Assembly (NCBI GenBank): GCA_963765585.1
Contig: CAVXXB010000008.1
Location: 434,001 to 498,000, forward strand
Length of the DNA stretch: 64,000 nt
DNA from: CAVXXB01 sp963765585
Lineage (GTDB): Bacteria > Calditrichota > Calditrichia > JAJRVZ01
Reading direction: 5' to 3'
Under the pieces are notes generated by a model. It worked only from the letters and a program-made list of their open reading frames with translations. It had not been told where the DNA came from and ran no database searches. Shown here piece by piece: positions 1 through 9,796 of this stretch (position 1 is the stretch's first letter; every line of letters starts with the position of its first letter). The translations under genes and the position numbers were made by a program.

Positions 1-834
1 CGGGGTATAATATCAGGAACATTATCTTCGCGGATGAAACGGGATGATTCCAGTGCAACCGGTTTAAGATGGCCTTTGCCATCATTGATATACAATATAT
101 CCCGTTCTCCGGCATCCGGTTCATAAAGCATTAAACCCGACGCATCCATTACCGGTGATTCCCTGTCACGGCGGCTTTTATAGCGGTAACTCACCATATA
201 CATATCCAGATCACCATCCCCATCAATATCTCCCAGTGTCATGGATGTATTACCGGTCCGATCCTCCAAAGACACCAGGCCCACCTTTTCGGTCTCTTCG
301 GCGAAACTTCCTGTACCATCATTTATAAAGCAGGCATTCGGTCCGTCCATTACGGTAACAAATAAATCAAGGTCCCGGTCACCATCAATATCGGCAAACA
401 CCGCCCCTTTAGAAAAATGACCGCGATGTGCCACACCGGCAGAATCAGTAATATCTTCAAACTTCCAATTACCCAGATTACGGTACAATTTATTTGAACC
501 ATTCAGTCCACAGAAATAAATATCAATAAATCCATCATTATCGATATCGCCGGTGGCCACCCCGGAACCATCAAGCAAATGCTGATTACTGAGTATTTGC
601 TCCTGGGTCAAGGTATTTGTAAATCCGATACCGGTAACTGTTGAATCCGAGCTGAACAAACCCGGTGGAATCGCCTGCGGGATCCATAAGTTCGGCCCAT
701 CGAAATCCGGTTTCCTGATGCCACTGCATCCGGTCATTACCGCATGAGATAAGAAATATTAGTAAGATGAAAAAATATGCCAGCCGAATAGCAGAATTAT
801 TATTAGAAATACATTTATAAAGATGGTTTATCAT
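1..834 (-). CDS. FG-GAP/VCBS repeat lipoprotein, partial, frameshifted
   Basis: The N-terminus has a lipoprotein signal with lipobox LISC near residue 31, so the protein is probably membrane-anchored and exported. The first frame stops at 586, but the coding sense continues in another frame from about position 650 to the window edge. That part reads as FG-GAP/VCBS repeats with calcium-binding-like Asp runs (GDIDNDGFIDIYF, ADIDGDRDLDLF, GDIDGDGDLDMY). A +1 shift between about 640 and 670 joins the two. The C-terminus, where an ASPIC/UnbV domain is usual, lies beyond position 1. Function is unknown; the family forms secreted beta-propellers (CRTAC1-like). The break may be a sequencing error, because both sides are well preserved. 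It is the most downstream gene of the co-directional secreted cluster. Confidence 0.75.
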
Positions 835-921
835 ATACTCGTTTTCCCACCAACAAAATCAGTGATAATTTCTTTATACAAAAAGTCTGATAATTTACCA
901 AAAAATAATAGAATAGTTTGA

Positions 922-941
922 ACCCTGAATTTAATCAGGGT
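922..941. repeat. Short REP-like hairpin
   Basis: A 7-bp perfect stem (ACCCTGA / TCAGGGT) with a 6-base loop lies downstream of the gene at 1122-2762. The same stem sequence occurs inside the element at 8109-8133, so it is a dispersed repeat unit. It could also act in transcript termination, but the T-rich tract is not directly adjacent. Confidence 0.5.
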
Positions 942-966
942 CTCTCGCATAGACCCAAAGACCCGA

Positions 967-1095
967 GACAAGATGATTAGGTAAGTTAGAATGAGAAGTT
1001 AGAAATTGTAATGGTAATTATTGCACATCGCCAATTACAAATTCTTAATTCCAAATCGTTTCATCTGCGCCTCTGCGACTCTGCGTGAAATAATT
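967..1095. repeat. Intergenic composite repeat, copy 1
   Basis: The spacer holds an AT-rich tract of AATTAC/AATTCC/TTAGAA words ending in a CTCTGCGCCTCTGCG block at about 1065-1088. The same layout recurs at 2815-3065 and 13390-13545, and without a clear CGCAGAG end at 9605-9795. It has no coding potential. It resembles a MITE or REP-type non-coding repeat built as a long imperfect inverted repeat. Confidence 0.55.
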
Positions 1096-1121
1096 GTAAA
1101 CAAATATGGATGTTTACGCCC

Positions 1122-2762
1122 CTATTCCCGGATTCCTTTTCCTTGTACAACCTTAATATAATGATCAATTCCTGGTTGCTCAATATATTCTTTTTGCCCG
1201 TCCGGCCATTGGATCTCAAGTTTGTCAATTTTCTCATCGCCCCCTAATCCGATATGCATTCGCGGATCATTATAGGATAAATACGATGTGGCCCATTGAT
1301 TTATTTTCACCTGCTTTCTGCTCCCGGTTGTAATTGTCACTTTTGCGCCGATTGCTGAGGCCGGTCCGTTTTTACCCACCAGGGTCAATCCCAGCCAATG
1401 ATTTTTATTTCCACCATCATTCCGAAGCAGCGTGGCAGTTGCACGCAGATCCACATGAGACACGATGATATCCAAATCACCGTCATTATCAAAATCCCAG
1501 ACAGCAGCGCCTCTACCCGAACGTAAATCACTAAAATAATCTCCAACTTTCTTTCCCACATTGACAAAATTACCTTTTCCATCATTTTCAAGTAACAAGG
1601 GCGGTTGCTCTACCAGTTCCTCCGCCAGACCGTTGGCGGAAAAAATATCCAAATCGCCATCATTATCATAATCAAATAATGCGGCACCCCATGCTCCTTT
1701 GCCGGAAAATGCGGACCGAACGCCACTGGACGCGGTTATATCTTCATAAATACCATTTCCGGTATTGCGGTAGAGCGCACCATACCGCAAATCAACTACC
1801 AGCAAATCAATCAGACCATCCCCATCCACATCACCAATCGAACCATGCATGGATCCCGTTGGCAGCCCCTGGTCATTTACAGCCAGACCACTGGCTCTTC
1901 CCACTTCGCTAAATTTCTGATTGCCGTCGTTACGGAATAAAAAATTCTCCTGGTGGTCATTTCCTTGAAATAAGTCAAGATCACCATCATCATCATAATC
2001 AAATAAGCTCAGCCCCATGCATTTTGATTGTGGGTAGTACAAACCAACATCCCTGGTAACTTCCTTAAATGTACCATCTGTTTGCTGTTCGTATAATAAC
2101 GAAGCCTGACCATCATACTCAGAAGGGTGTGGCATCATATCGGGCGCAGTTGGTGAAATATAAGCGGGATCAAAAGCGAGAAAATTCCCCACCATCAGAT
2201 CCACCCTTCCATCCTGGTTATAATCCCAAAAACTGACCCCCACACTCCATTTTGTAAAATTATTCAGTTTTTCCGGACCCTGCAGTCCTAATTGTTGTGC
2301 GATATCTGTAAATGTCCCATCCCCATTATTCCGGTAAAACACATTGGGTCCATAGTTCAGCAAAAATATATCAACATCCGAATCACCATCATAATCAATT
2401 GCCCCGGCGGCCATGCTCCAATGCCGATCATCGACGCCTGCCTGACCACCTGTTTCGGTAAACGTACCATCCCCATTATTATGATACAGTTTATTGGGTG
2501 TGTTTTTAAAAATTAAACCCGTGGAATCGCTGATTCCCTCCAGGTAAGTGCCATTTAGCATATATAAATCCATGTTCCCATCACCATCATAATCCAGAAT
2601 GGTAATCCCCGAACCACTGCTTTCAAGTATATTTTGATAGGTCAAATCTCCAAAATTATAACGGAAGTCGATACCGGCCTGTGTGGTAATTTCGGTGTAT
2701 CGAATATCAAGATTCTGCGCAAATAGTCCACTGCAAAAAACAATCAATAGGATTAATATCAT
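1122..2762 (-). CDS. Secreted FG-GAP/ASPIC-UnbV (CRTAC1-like) protein
   Basis: A 546-residue exported protein. Residues 1-15 are a signal peptide ending in LFAQ. Seven FG-GAP/VCBS units follow, each with an Asp-rich loop (DYDGDGNMDLYM, DYDGDSDVDIFL, DYDDDGDLDLFQ, DFDNDGDLDIIV and others), which should fold as a calcium-binding seven-bladed propeller. The C-terminal 80 residues match the ASPIC/UnbV domain (GANVTI to WPDGQKEYIE, approximately 465-535). The ATG is preceded by AGGAG at good spacing. The closest relative in the window is the gene at 14564-16192, with the same order of modules. The biochemical role of the CRTAC1 family in bacteria is not established. Its neighbours are cytochromes and ligand-binding proteins, so an extracellular role is likely. 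Confidence 0.9.
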   Translation of the reverse strand: MILILLIVFCSGLFAQNLDIRYTEITTQAGIDFRYNFGDLTYQNILESSGSGITILDYDGDGNMDLYMLNGTYLEGISDSTGLIFKNTPNKLYHNNGDGTFTETGGQAGVDDRHWSMAAGAIDYDGDSDVDIFLLNYGPNVFYRNNGDGTFTDIAQQLGLQGPEKLNNFTKWSVGVSFWDYNQDGRVDLMVGNFLAFDPAYISPTAPDMMPHPSEYDGQASLLYEQQTDGTFKEVTRDVGLYYPQSKCMGLSLFDYDDDGDLDLFQGNDHQENFLFRNDGNQKFSEVGRASGLAVNDQGLPTGSMHGSIGDVDGDGLIDLLVVDLRYGALYRNTGNGIYEDITASSGVRSAFSGKGAWGAALFDYDNDGDLDIFSANGLAEELVEQPPLLLENDGKGNFVNVGKKVGDYFSDLRSGRGAAVWDFDNDGDLDIIVSHVDLRATATLLRNDGGNKNHWLGLTLVGKNGPASAIGAKVTITTGSRKQVKINQWATSYLSYNDPRMHIGLGGDEKIDKLEIQWPDGQKEYIEQPGIDHYIKVVQGKGIRE

Positions 2763-2814
2763 ATTTAAACTCCTGAGATCTAATTTGAATTGAGCCCCAC
2801 TACCCTATTATTAA

Positions 2815-3065
2815 CTCACGCAGAGGCGCAGAGACGCTGAGAAAAAGAATATTGAATAGAAATTAGAGATTTGCGATTGGCAATATTTACAAATTACCAG
2901 TTCCTAATTCCGAGTTCCAAATTCTCCATTTTTGAGCAGGAGATTCTTCGTCCGCCAGACGGCGGACTCAGAATGACACCTAATATAATAACGAATTACC
3001 AATAGCAAATTACTATCCTCATTTCTAACTTCTAACTATTTTTACTGCCTCTCTGCGAGTGAACA
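2815..3065. repeat. Intergenic composite repeat, copy 2, with nested palindrome
   Basis: The 5' end reads CGCAGAGGCGCAGAGACGC and the 3' end carries the inverse block CTCTCTGCGAG. Between them lie AT-rich arms with TTAGAA, AATTACC and TTCCAAATT words in inverted orientation. Nested at 2942-2975 is a separate palindrome: outer stem ATTCT/AGAAT, inner perfect 7-bp stem GTCCGCC/GGCGGAC, ending in GAATGAC as in other REP-like units here. No reading frame is evident. Confidence 0.6.
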
Positions 3066-3069
3066 TTGC

Positions 3070-6000
3070 TTAATCAGATTTATCCGATAGTAATGTCCGA
3101 TATTTTTGGGTCGTTATCTTACGGGTGTTGTATTTTTTCATATACTCCTGATATTCATTATTTTGCGGGTAATTTTCACTATCACCATAAGGATATCGCG
3201 ACATACCGATAAACGGTAGTGGCAGAACTGTCTGCCCGGCAGCCGTATTCAGATCACCATCTTTCAACCAGCCCTGGGTATAGATTATAAAGTCCCGTGT
3301 CCAGCCCGTTTTGGTTGCAGGAAGTCCATCGGCCGCAAATGATATGCTTATCTCGTCACCTGCATTGGTAATGATGTATTTACTATCCGCCGTTTGCAGT
3401 AACTCTTCTACATGACCATAACGTGTATAAAAACCTGTCAGATCGCGCCATATGGGTTCCGTGGTTACATCCGCATAGTCAAACCAGAAAGGTCCATGTC
3501 TTCCACCCTTGCGATACATGCGTGAAAATCCACGGTAATGGATATCAGCCGTGGAAAGAGCTAATTCATTAATTTCAATAGGTATTTCCTGGTCCCCAAC
3601 TGTAAAGAAAATATAATCCCAGTAAATGTGCATACTGGTGCGGATCCTGATCTTGCGCTCTTTGGAAAGGAATTTATCTTTCAGGTCAAGTATGACATAT
3701 TTATTCTTCCCCATGGGAAAACTGACATTTTCAATCACGGTCTGCCATTTCCCCTGCTTATTTAGTACCTGCAGGTATGGCGCAATTACCTTTATATCCG
3801 AAGATTGCGATACGGCCATATTTATACTGGCATCGGTCGGAAACACCCAGCCATTCAGATATAACATGACGGCTTCGGTCTCAGGAATATCACCAAGATC
3901 GATTACCAGGTCGTGGGGAACGGTTATGCCCTGATATTTGTCCATCTGCATGTCAGCGACGTATTTATTATCCTTCTCACGTACCAGCGGGCTGAGATCA
4001 TTCCCCTGCCCATCCTGTACCGATTCTGGAGTTTTCTTCTGCTTTACTTTATACAGCTTAAATGGTGGAAATGGGGGCGGTGTAAAGCGCTCATTGACAT
4101 ATATATCTGTATTCTCCGGATGGTCCACCGCCAGAAGTTTCACCTGATCAAAATAGGCCGTTTCCCAGAGTTCGGCGGTAATTTGCATTTGATATAAGCC
4201 ATCTTTTTCTTTCAATAAGTGTCCGGGAATCTTGAAATAATCCTGCGAGGGATCTGAAAAGGCATAGGCCGTTTCTCCGCCCATAATGCCCAATGGCATG
4301 CCGAGAGCACTGCGCCACAGTACATCGGTGACAAATTCAAATTTATCACCATCCCAGGTATACAGGAACGGACAGGATCCCTTTAGAATCTGTTTTTCCA
4401 ACAATGCCTGATCGCTGCCCGGTTCGAACAGATTTTGCGGAACACCATTTGTCCAAAGTACGCGAACCACATCGGCCTTTGTTCTTTGCCCCAGGCCAAA
4501 ATGAGAAACCGCCTCGGTTACAACCCTGCGATTGATAGGACTCATCGGCTTTGACTTCCAGTTTGGCACCAATGCCAAAATAGTTATTCTTACCACTTCC
4601 GGTTCTGAGACCTACCAGCTGTACTTTCAGATAATGATTCGCATTCCCGCCATCATTTCGTAATAAATAGACCCGGCCATCATCTCCTGCCATAAAAATA
4701 TCCAAATCACCATCCTCATTATAATCGGCGACCTCTATCTGCCTGGCTGACGGTAAATTTTGCGGTAGCAGAGATGACGCATCACTGAAGACACCCTTTC
4801 CGTTATTATGAAGGAGTATTACTTTATTTTTGACAGAACTGCCGGCTGCGGGTTCTCCGGAAATTATTAAATCCAGAAAACCATCATTATCAAAATCAAA
4901 AAAGGATACGGTATTGCAGGTAAAATCTTTTAAACCGGATTGTATTTCTTTCGAACGATAATCCTGTTCGAATTCAACGCCATCTTTGTTGGCGAAGAGA
5001 GAAAAAGTACCCACACCGGCCGGAAAGTGGATCAAATCCTGTAATCCGTCATTGTTATAGTCACCCATGGCCACAGCCCGGGAGCCGTTAGCCAGTTTCA
5101 TTCCGACCTTCTCAGAAATATCATCAAACTGGCCCTGACGTAAATTTGAGAACAGGTAATTGGAACCCTGGCTGTTAACTACATACAAGTCCAGATCGCC
5201 ATCATCATCAAAATCCGCGAAATGTGTATCAATACTTGGCAATTTGTCACCGGAAACATTGAATTTATCTGCCATTTCGGTAAACGTCCCGTCCAGATTA
5301 TTTCTGTAGAATTTGTTCTTCTCCATATTTGCCTGGTATAAATCCAGATCACCATCATGATCAAAATCGGCAAAACAGGCGGCCAGACCATTGCCGCTTC
5401 CAGTAATACCCGCTTGCGCTGCCACATTTCGAAATTTCGAAGGATCATAATGATAATAAAGCCTGTTTTCAGTACTATTGACGATATACAGATCCAGATA
5501 GCCATCATTATCATGGTCTGCAAAGATAGCAAAGCGATCGGCTCCGCCATGATTGATGCCCGATTCATTTATGATGTCGCCAAACTTGCCAAAATCATTT
5601 TTTAGCAGGTAGCGATAGTTCTTTCCCTGTTTGGGATTTAGTCCGGATGCATAGATATCCTGGGTGCCATTGCCATCAAAATCTGCCAGGGCAAGTATGT
5701 AATGTGCTTTTTCTGATCCGGAGGCAGAGTCACATAATACGGGCAGTTTATGCAAACCGGCAGACTCGCTGGCATCGGTGAATTTTATGGTTGCCAGTAC
5801 GCCTGATGTGGTTAAATTGGATACATTTACATCCCGACGAAAACTGATTACCGGCGTACCGATAAGCGGCCCGCCGATCCCCTTTAACGCATCAAAACCG
5901 GACCGGTATAAAGGAGTTGGTTTCAGGATGTTTCTAAATATATTGAATGGAGGTGAGGCAGCTGCGGCATCATTTTTTTGCATATGTCTCAGACACTGAT

Positions 6001-6652
6001 CGTAATAGGCATTAGCTTCACCGGGAAATTCAGGCATTTGTTGTTCAATTGGTTCAAAATACCCCAGGGCCATATCTGCTTTTTTATTACGAAGAAGCAG
6101 ATCGACCAGATCAAATCGGGCCGTAATATTTGCCGGTATAAATGTGAGTACCCTGGTCAGCAATTCTTCTGCCCGCAAACTAAGTTGCGGATCCTTCGAT
6201 TTTGCGTAAATCTGCCCCAACTTGTATAAGGTTCTGATATGATCCGGATGATGTCGCAGCGTTTCCTCTAACAGGACAATTGCCTGATCTTCGCGGTTTG
6301 TCAGGATCAGTACTTCCGCCAAATTTAACTGAATTTCCGGATCCACTGCAGCTCTTTCCAGGGCAAATCGTAACTGCTTCTCAGCCTCCTGGTAATTACC
6401 CAGGCGAATATAAACCAGCCCAAGATTGGCATAACCCAGGGCCTCATCCGGTGCGATACGGATCAATTCTTTAAATGCGGTTTCCGCTTCCGGAAGTTTA
6501 TTTTCTTCCAGATATGCCAGTCCCATAGTTCTGGTAGTAATCATGTCAGGAATATTTTGTTGGTCCTGCAGATTCCCGCATGAATTAAAGAAATGAGGGA
6601 TGAGGAATATGATTGTCAGGAATAATGTAATGTTAAATTTTAAATATTTCAC
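3070..6652 (-). CDS. TPR / FG-GAP / UnbV lipoprotein with large C-terminal extension, frameshifted
   Basis: About 1193 residues once the two frames are joined. GTG start, then a lipoprotein signal with lipobox FNSC near residue 25. TPRs occupy about 45-205 (ANLGLVYIRLGNYQEAE). FG-GAP repeats with DFDHDGDLDLYQ-type loops cover about 320-680, and UnbV runs about 690-760. The remaining 400 residues begin at LKGSCPFLYTWDGDKFEFVT and have no domain I can name; they contain FDYADVTTEPIWRD and a conserved-looking WDGDKFEF segment. The frame breaks in the CCC run at 4524-4526: removing one base joins YQSQ directly to VVTEAVSHFGLGQ, the expected UnbV sequence. The total length of 3n+1 agrees with a single inserted base. 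The TPRs suggest partner binding at the cell surface. Confidence 0.85.
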
Positions 6653-6695
6653 TCTTGTTATCCTAAGTTTAGTAATACGTCAAAATAATAATTTA

Positions 6696-6843
6696 GACAG
6701 GATAACAGGATTATTGAAGATGGTTAACTACTTGTGTATTATGCTGGTGACCCTATATGGACTCAAACTAAGTTTAGGAACCCAATTGTGTTCCCAAGTT
6801 CAACCTGGGAACAAGGATTTCCTGTAAATCCTGTTATCCTGTC
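6696..6843. repeat. Nested inverted repeat between gene starts
   Basis: The outer arms are GACAGGATAACAGGATTA at 6696-6713 and its inverse at 6825-6843. In the middle (about 6786-6814) sits a second palindrome with arms TTCCCAAGTT and AACCTGGGAA. The structure fills the spacer upstream of the TPR gene start at 6652. Such arms are typical of non-coding MITE/REP-type repeats; no transposase is present. Confidence 0.65.
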
Positions 6844-6888
6844 AAAAAAAACAAAATAGTCTGCTTGTCAAACAATGACCGTAATTTA

Positions 6889-8202
6889 TTACTTAAGTCG
6901 AGAATTATCAATAACCTGAATTATTGGATTGGCCTGATTTCCACCGCCGTTGTCCCAGACAATTTCTCCTGTCACCCCTGTCATTGGTGACATACGGAAC
7001 AGGATTTCACGCAACCGAGCCCGGCTTAATCCGCTAATATGGATAGCCCGGATGATGATGTTTAGACTATCAAACAAATATGCTGCTTCTGAGGTGGGTA
7101 ATTCACCGAATAAATTATGATAGCGATCTGCAAATACACGATAGGCTGAATTATTGTGAGAGGAGAATGGTAACAGATAATTAATTTTCCTTCCAGTGAA
7201 CGTTTTCAGTTTATTTATATCAAGATTTGTTATTACGGGCAAGAATACCGATAGGTGCAACTCTTTTTTGCCTAATTCATCCAATAATTCAAATATCATA
7301 TCCGGAGAGAGGTGCAGTATCAACGCATCGACATTATATGGCGTAATACGTTTGACAATTTCCGGGATATCCGCGTGAACCGGGATTTCAAAGTGAAAGA
7401 CCGGATTATATGAATTCTCATTAAACACACGGGATAGTTCTCGGGAAAATAATTGTCCGTCATGGTCAGCAGTGGTTATAAATCCGATTATTTTGTATCG
7501 GCTTTTTATAACGCCATCATGAAAAAGAGCACTGGCCTGCATACAAAAATCGGGGGGAAGTCTGAACATCCAGGGTATATTGACATAGTTTAGCGTAGGA
7601 TCTGCTGATAGCGGCGCAATAAGCGGCACTCTGGCCTTTGTAACGATCTGCTCGGCAATATGTGTTGCCGCTCCGTCCTGTGATCCGATAATGGCCCAGA
7701 CACTATCTTCGTAAATCAGTTTTATCATTTCTTTTGATCCGGCCCCCCAAGGATCGTCGGCCCAGCGTTGAATCAATTTAAATGGCTTTCCCTGATATCC
7801 GCCTGAGTCATTTGCCATGGATATGGCCATATTGGCGGCATTGAAAAGCGGTTTATTTTCAGATCTTGGCAGAAACAAACCCAGTGAAATGCTATCGACT
7901 TTAGTATTATTGCTATCCGGCCACCCGGAATACTCAGCCGGTGTATCAAGAACATGAACCGGTTTTTGTGATTCAACAGATTCCTGAGCAAGGAGAAAAT
8001 TTAAACTACTGCTTAAAATAATGAGTGGAATTATTAATAGAGACTTCTGAAAAATGAAAATATTTACCTTAGCGTCATTCTGAACTTGTTTCAGAATCCC
8101 TTTAAATAGACCCTGAAATAAATTCAGGGTGACGAAATTCAAGTATTTATTACATTTTTCAGAAGTTTCTAATATATAATATTTATGGGGAAGATTATTC
8201 AT
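6889..8202 (-). CDS. ABC-type branched-chain amino acid-like substrate-binding protein (second of tandem pair)
   Basis: A 437-residue periplasmic ligand-binding protein of the Leu/Ile/Val type (Peripla_BP_6). Support comes from its likeness to the gene upstream: both share SVWAIIG/SVWAVLG, ADPT/TDPT, PWMFR/PWVFR and a C-terminal TGVTGEIVWD block. The ATG overlaps the upstream stop in ATGAATAA, so translation is coupled. Its N-terminus is odd: residues about 12-55 are encoded by a palindromic repeat at 8041-8170, and the hydrophobic signal segment (SLLIIPLIILSSS) comes only after it. The original start was probably close to that signal. No permease or ATPase gene is nearby, so it may be a sensor or receptor rather than an importer component. 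Confidence 0.8.
   Translation of the reverse strand: MNNLPHKYYILETSEKCNKYLNFVTLNLFQGLFKGILKQVQNDAKVNIFIFQKSLLIIPLIILSSSLNFLLAQESVESQKPVHVLDTPAEYSGWPDSNNTKVDSISLGLFLPRSENKPLFNAANMAISMANDSGGYQGKPFKLIQRWADDPWGAGSKEMIKLIYEDSVWAIIGSQDGAATHIAEQIVTKARVPLIAPLSADPTLNYVNIPWMFRLPPDFCMQASALFHDGVIKSRYKIIGFITTADHDGQLFSRELSRVFNENSYNPVFHFEIPVHADIPEIVKRITPYNVDALILHLSPDMIFELLDELGKKELHLSVFLPVITNLDINKLKTFTGRKINYLLPFSSHNNSAYRVFADRYHNLFGELPTSEAAYLFDSLNIIIRAIHISGLSRARLREILFRMSPMTGVTGEIVWDNGGGNQANPIIQVIDNSRLK
8041..8170. repeat. MITE/REP-like inverted repeat inside a coding region
   Basis: The outer arms are 8041-8056 (AGACTTCTGAAAAATG) and the inverse at 8153-8170. Inside lie two inverted copies of a 25-base unit, at 8074-8098 (GTCATTCTGAAC to AGAATC) and 8109-8133 (GACCCTG to GGGTGAC). 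Each unit is itself a small palindrome. Related units occur at 922-941 and 14483-14530. Read in the host frame, the element adds about 43 residues (NLFQGLFK, LKQVQND) before the signal peptide of the gene at 6889-8202. Confidence 0.75.
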
Positions 8203-9589
8203 TGGATTGATTCAAATCCCGCGGGACTTCATCATGAGAATAGAATTTAAAGACACCATCCTCCAGAATTACCAAAGTGGCCGGCGATCTGTTTGAGTAT
8301 ACCGCATCAAATTCCTTTTTGCCGGTTACTCCTTTATAATCGGATTGATTTGCCAGCTGGTCCCGAATTAAGGCACGATTCAAACCAGCCTGTTCAACAG
8401 CATTTAATATCATATTCATACCATCAAAGGCATGGGCCGCATAGCTTTCGGGTTCATCACCAAACCTGTCTTTAAATTGACTTTTAAATGATAACAGATC
8501 CGGATCATTGCTTTCGGGGTGATAAGGATAGGCCGCCGCAACATTCCCGGCACCGGTTCCGGCCAATTGTATGAATTCGGGTATGACCATCCGGTCGCTG
8601 CCGAGATACCATTGATTCATGCCCAATTTCCGCATCTGCTTTAAGATCAGAGCCGATTCCCGTGCATTGCCGTATGTTATAACCCCATCAGGGTTTAAAT
8701 TCCGGATTCGCTCTAACTGAGAGGTAAAATCGGTATCTCCCTCCTGATACTGCAATTCAATGACAAACGGGAATCCAAGTCTTGTGGCTGCATCGCGAAA
8801 CTCATCTATGCTCATTCTGCCATAACGGTTTGTTGCACGAAGTGCCGCCACCTTTTTTAGTTTAAGTGTTTTAAATGCAAAATCGGCAAGCGTATAACAC
8901 ATCTGACGATCATCGGTGATACAGCGAAACACCCAGGGAATGCTTGTTTCAACAAATGTGGGATCCGTGTCGGCGGAATTCATGACCGGTAGTTCGGCTT
9001 TGAGCGCGGCCCGGATCAATATATGACTATTTGCACCATCTACCGTACCGAGCACCGCCCAGACGCTGTCTTTATAGGCCATCATTATAACTTCTCGTCC
9101 CGATGAACGCCAGTTACCGTTATCATTCCGGATAATCAGTTTAAAAGGCACTTTATTGCGGTAACCGCCTTTAAGATTGGCCTGTTCAACAGCCAGTTGC
9201 GCTCCCTGGAGCATCCTCATGCCAATCGACGATAAATGTGAAGACTGATATCCGTCCCAACGCACCACGCGTTGATTCACATTAAACTTTAAATTTTTCA
9301 GATCACCGATAGAATCAAGATCCGCATTGATAATCGGACCGATAAATCCTATTTTTATGCTATCTGGTAATGGGGGTTCAGATATATGCCGGCCGTAGCC
9401 CGGATACTCCAGCGTATCCAGAAAAAAACGTTTGTAAGGCTGTTCAAAACGGCTGTATGGCGCGTATTCATTGGGTGTTTTTCCATAATCTAAAGTATCA
9501 CTTGAATTTTGAGCGAGAAGGCAAGTACTCATTGCACATAGAAAAATGATGCAGGATATTAGCGATATTTTACCAATTTGATGTATCAT
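8195..9589 (-). CDS. ABC-type branched-chain amino acid-like substrate-binding protein (first of tandem pair)
   Basis: A 464-residue exported protein. The signal peptide ends near residue 26 (STCLLAQ). A linker of about 45 residues follows (YPGYGRHISEPPLP), then a Leu/Ile/Val-type periplasmic binding fold with IKIGFIGPI, LAVEQANLKGGYRNK, SVWAVLGTVDGANSH and GVTGKKEFD. The dipeptide-rich linker PGYG is partly shared by the second copy (EYSGWPDSNN). It overlaps the next gene by 8 bases, and the two form a translationally coupled pair that probably arose by duplication. The family binds amino acids, amides or aromatic acids for ABC import, or serves as a sensor. No transporter genes adjoin. It lies between FG-GAP and cytochrome genes, so a role in sensing for that cluster is an inference. 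Confidence 0.85.
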   Translation of the reverse strand: MIHQIGKISLISCIIFLCAMSTCLLAQNSSDTLDYGKTPNEYAPYSRFEQPYKRFFLDTLEYPGYGRHISEPPLPDSIKIGFIGPIINADLDSIGDLKNLKFNVNQRVVRWDGYQSSHLSSIGMRMLQGAQLAVEQANLKGGYRNKVPFKLIIRNDNGNWRSSGREVIMMAYKDSVWAVLGTVDGANSHILIRAALKAELPVMNSADTDPTFVETSIPWVFRCITDDRQMCYTLADFAFKTLKLKKVAALRATNRYGRMSIDEFRDAATRLGFPFVIELQYQEGDTDFTSQLERIRNLNPDGVITYGNARESALILKQMRKLGMNQWYLGSDRMVIPEFIQLAGTGAGNVAAAYPYHPESNDPDLLSFKSQFKDRFGDEPESYAAHAFDGMNMILNAVEQAGLNRALIRDQLANQSDYKGVTGKKEFDAVYSNRSPATLVILEDGVFKFYSHDEVPRDLNQSNE

Positions 9590-9604
9590 AAATATTCTCG
9601 GTTA

Positions 9605-9795
9605 ATTCACATTCAGAGAGAAAGGAAATTGGGAATTAGGACTTGGGAACTTGTGATTGTGCTTTGTTATTGATTATATTAAAAACAAATAAATATCACC
9701 CAGCACCAATGCCAAATAACTAATTACAAGTTACTAATTCCCAGTTCCAAGTTTCAAATCTCTAATCTCTCATTCCTCATTTCTAATCTCTAACT
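9605..9795. repeat. Intergenic composite repeat, copy 3
   Basis: The left half reads GAAATTGGGAATTAGGACTTGG and the right half is its imperfect inverse (CTAATTCCCAGTTCCAAG), followed by a run of TCTAATCTCT and TTCTAACTTC words. It is a long inverted repeat of the same type as the elements at 967, 2815 and 13390, but without a clear CGCAGAG end. No coding potential. Confidence 0.6.
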
Positions 9796-9796
9796 T

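Noticed and set aside
1065..3060. CRISPR array suggested by repeated CGCAGAG-type words
   Set aside because: The copies are thousands of bases apart, inverted and flank genes; there is no regular spacer-repeat unit and no cas gene.
4524..4526. Programmed ribosomal frameshifting in the TPR/UnbV gene and others
   Set aside because: The sites share no slippery heptamer or downstream structure, occur in many unrelated genes and have both +1 and -1 sense. Sequence error or decay is simpler.
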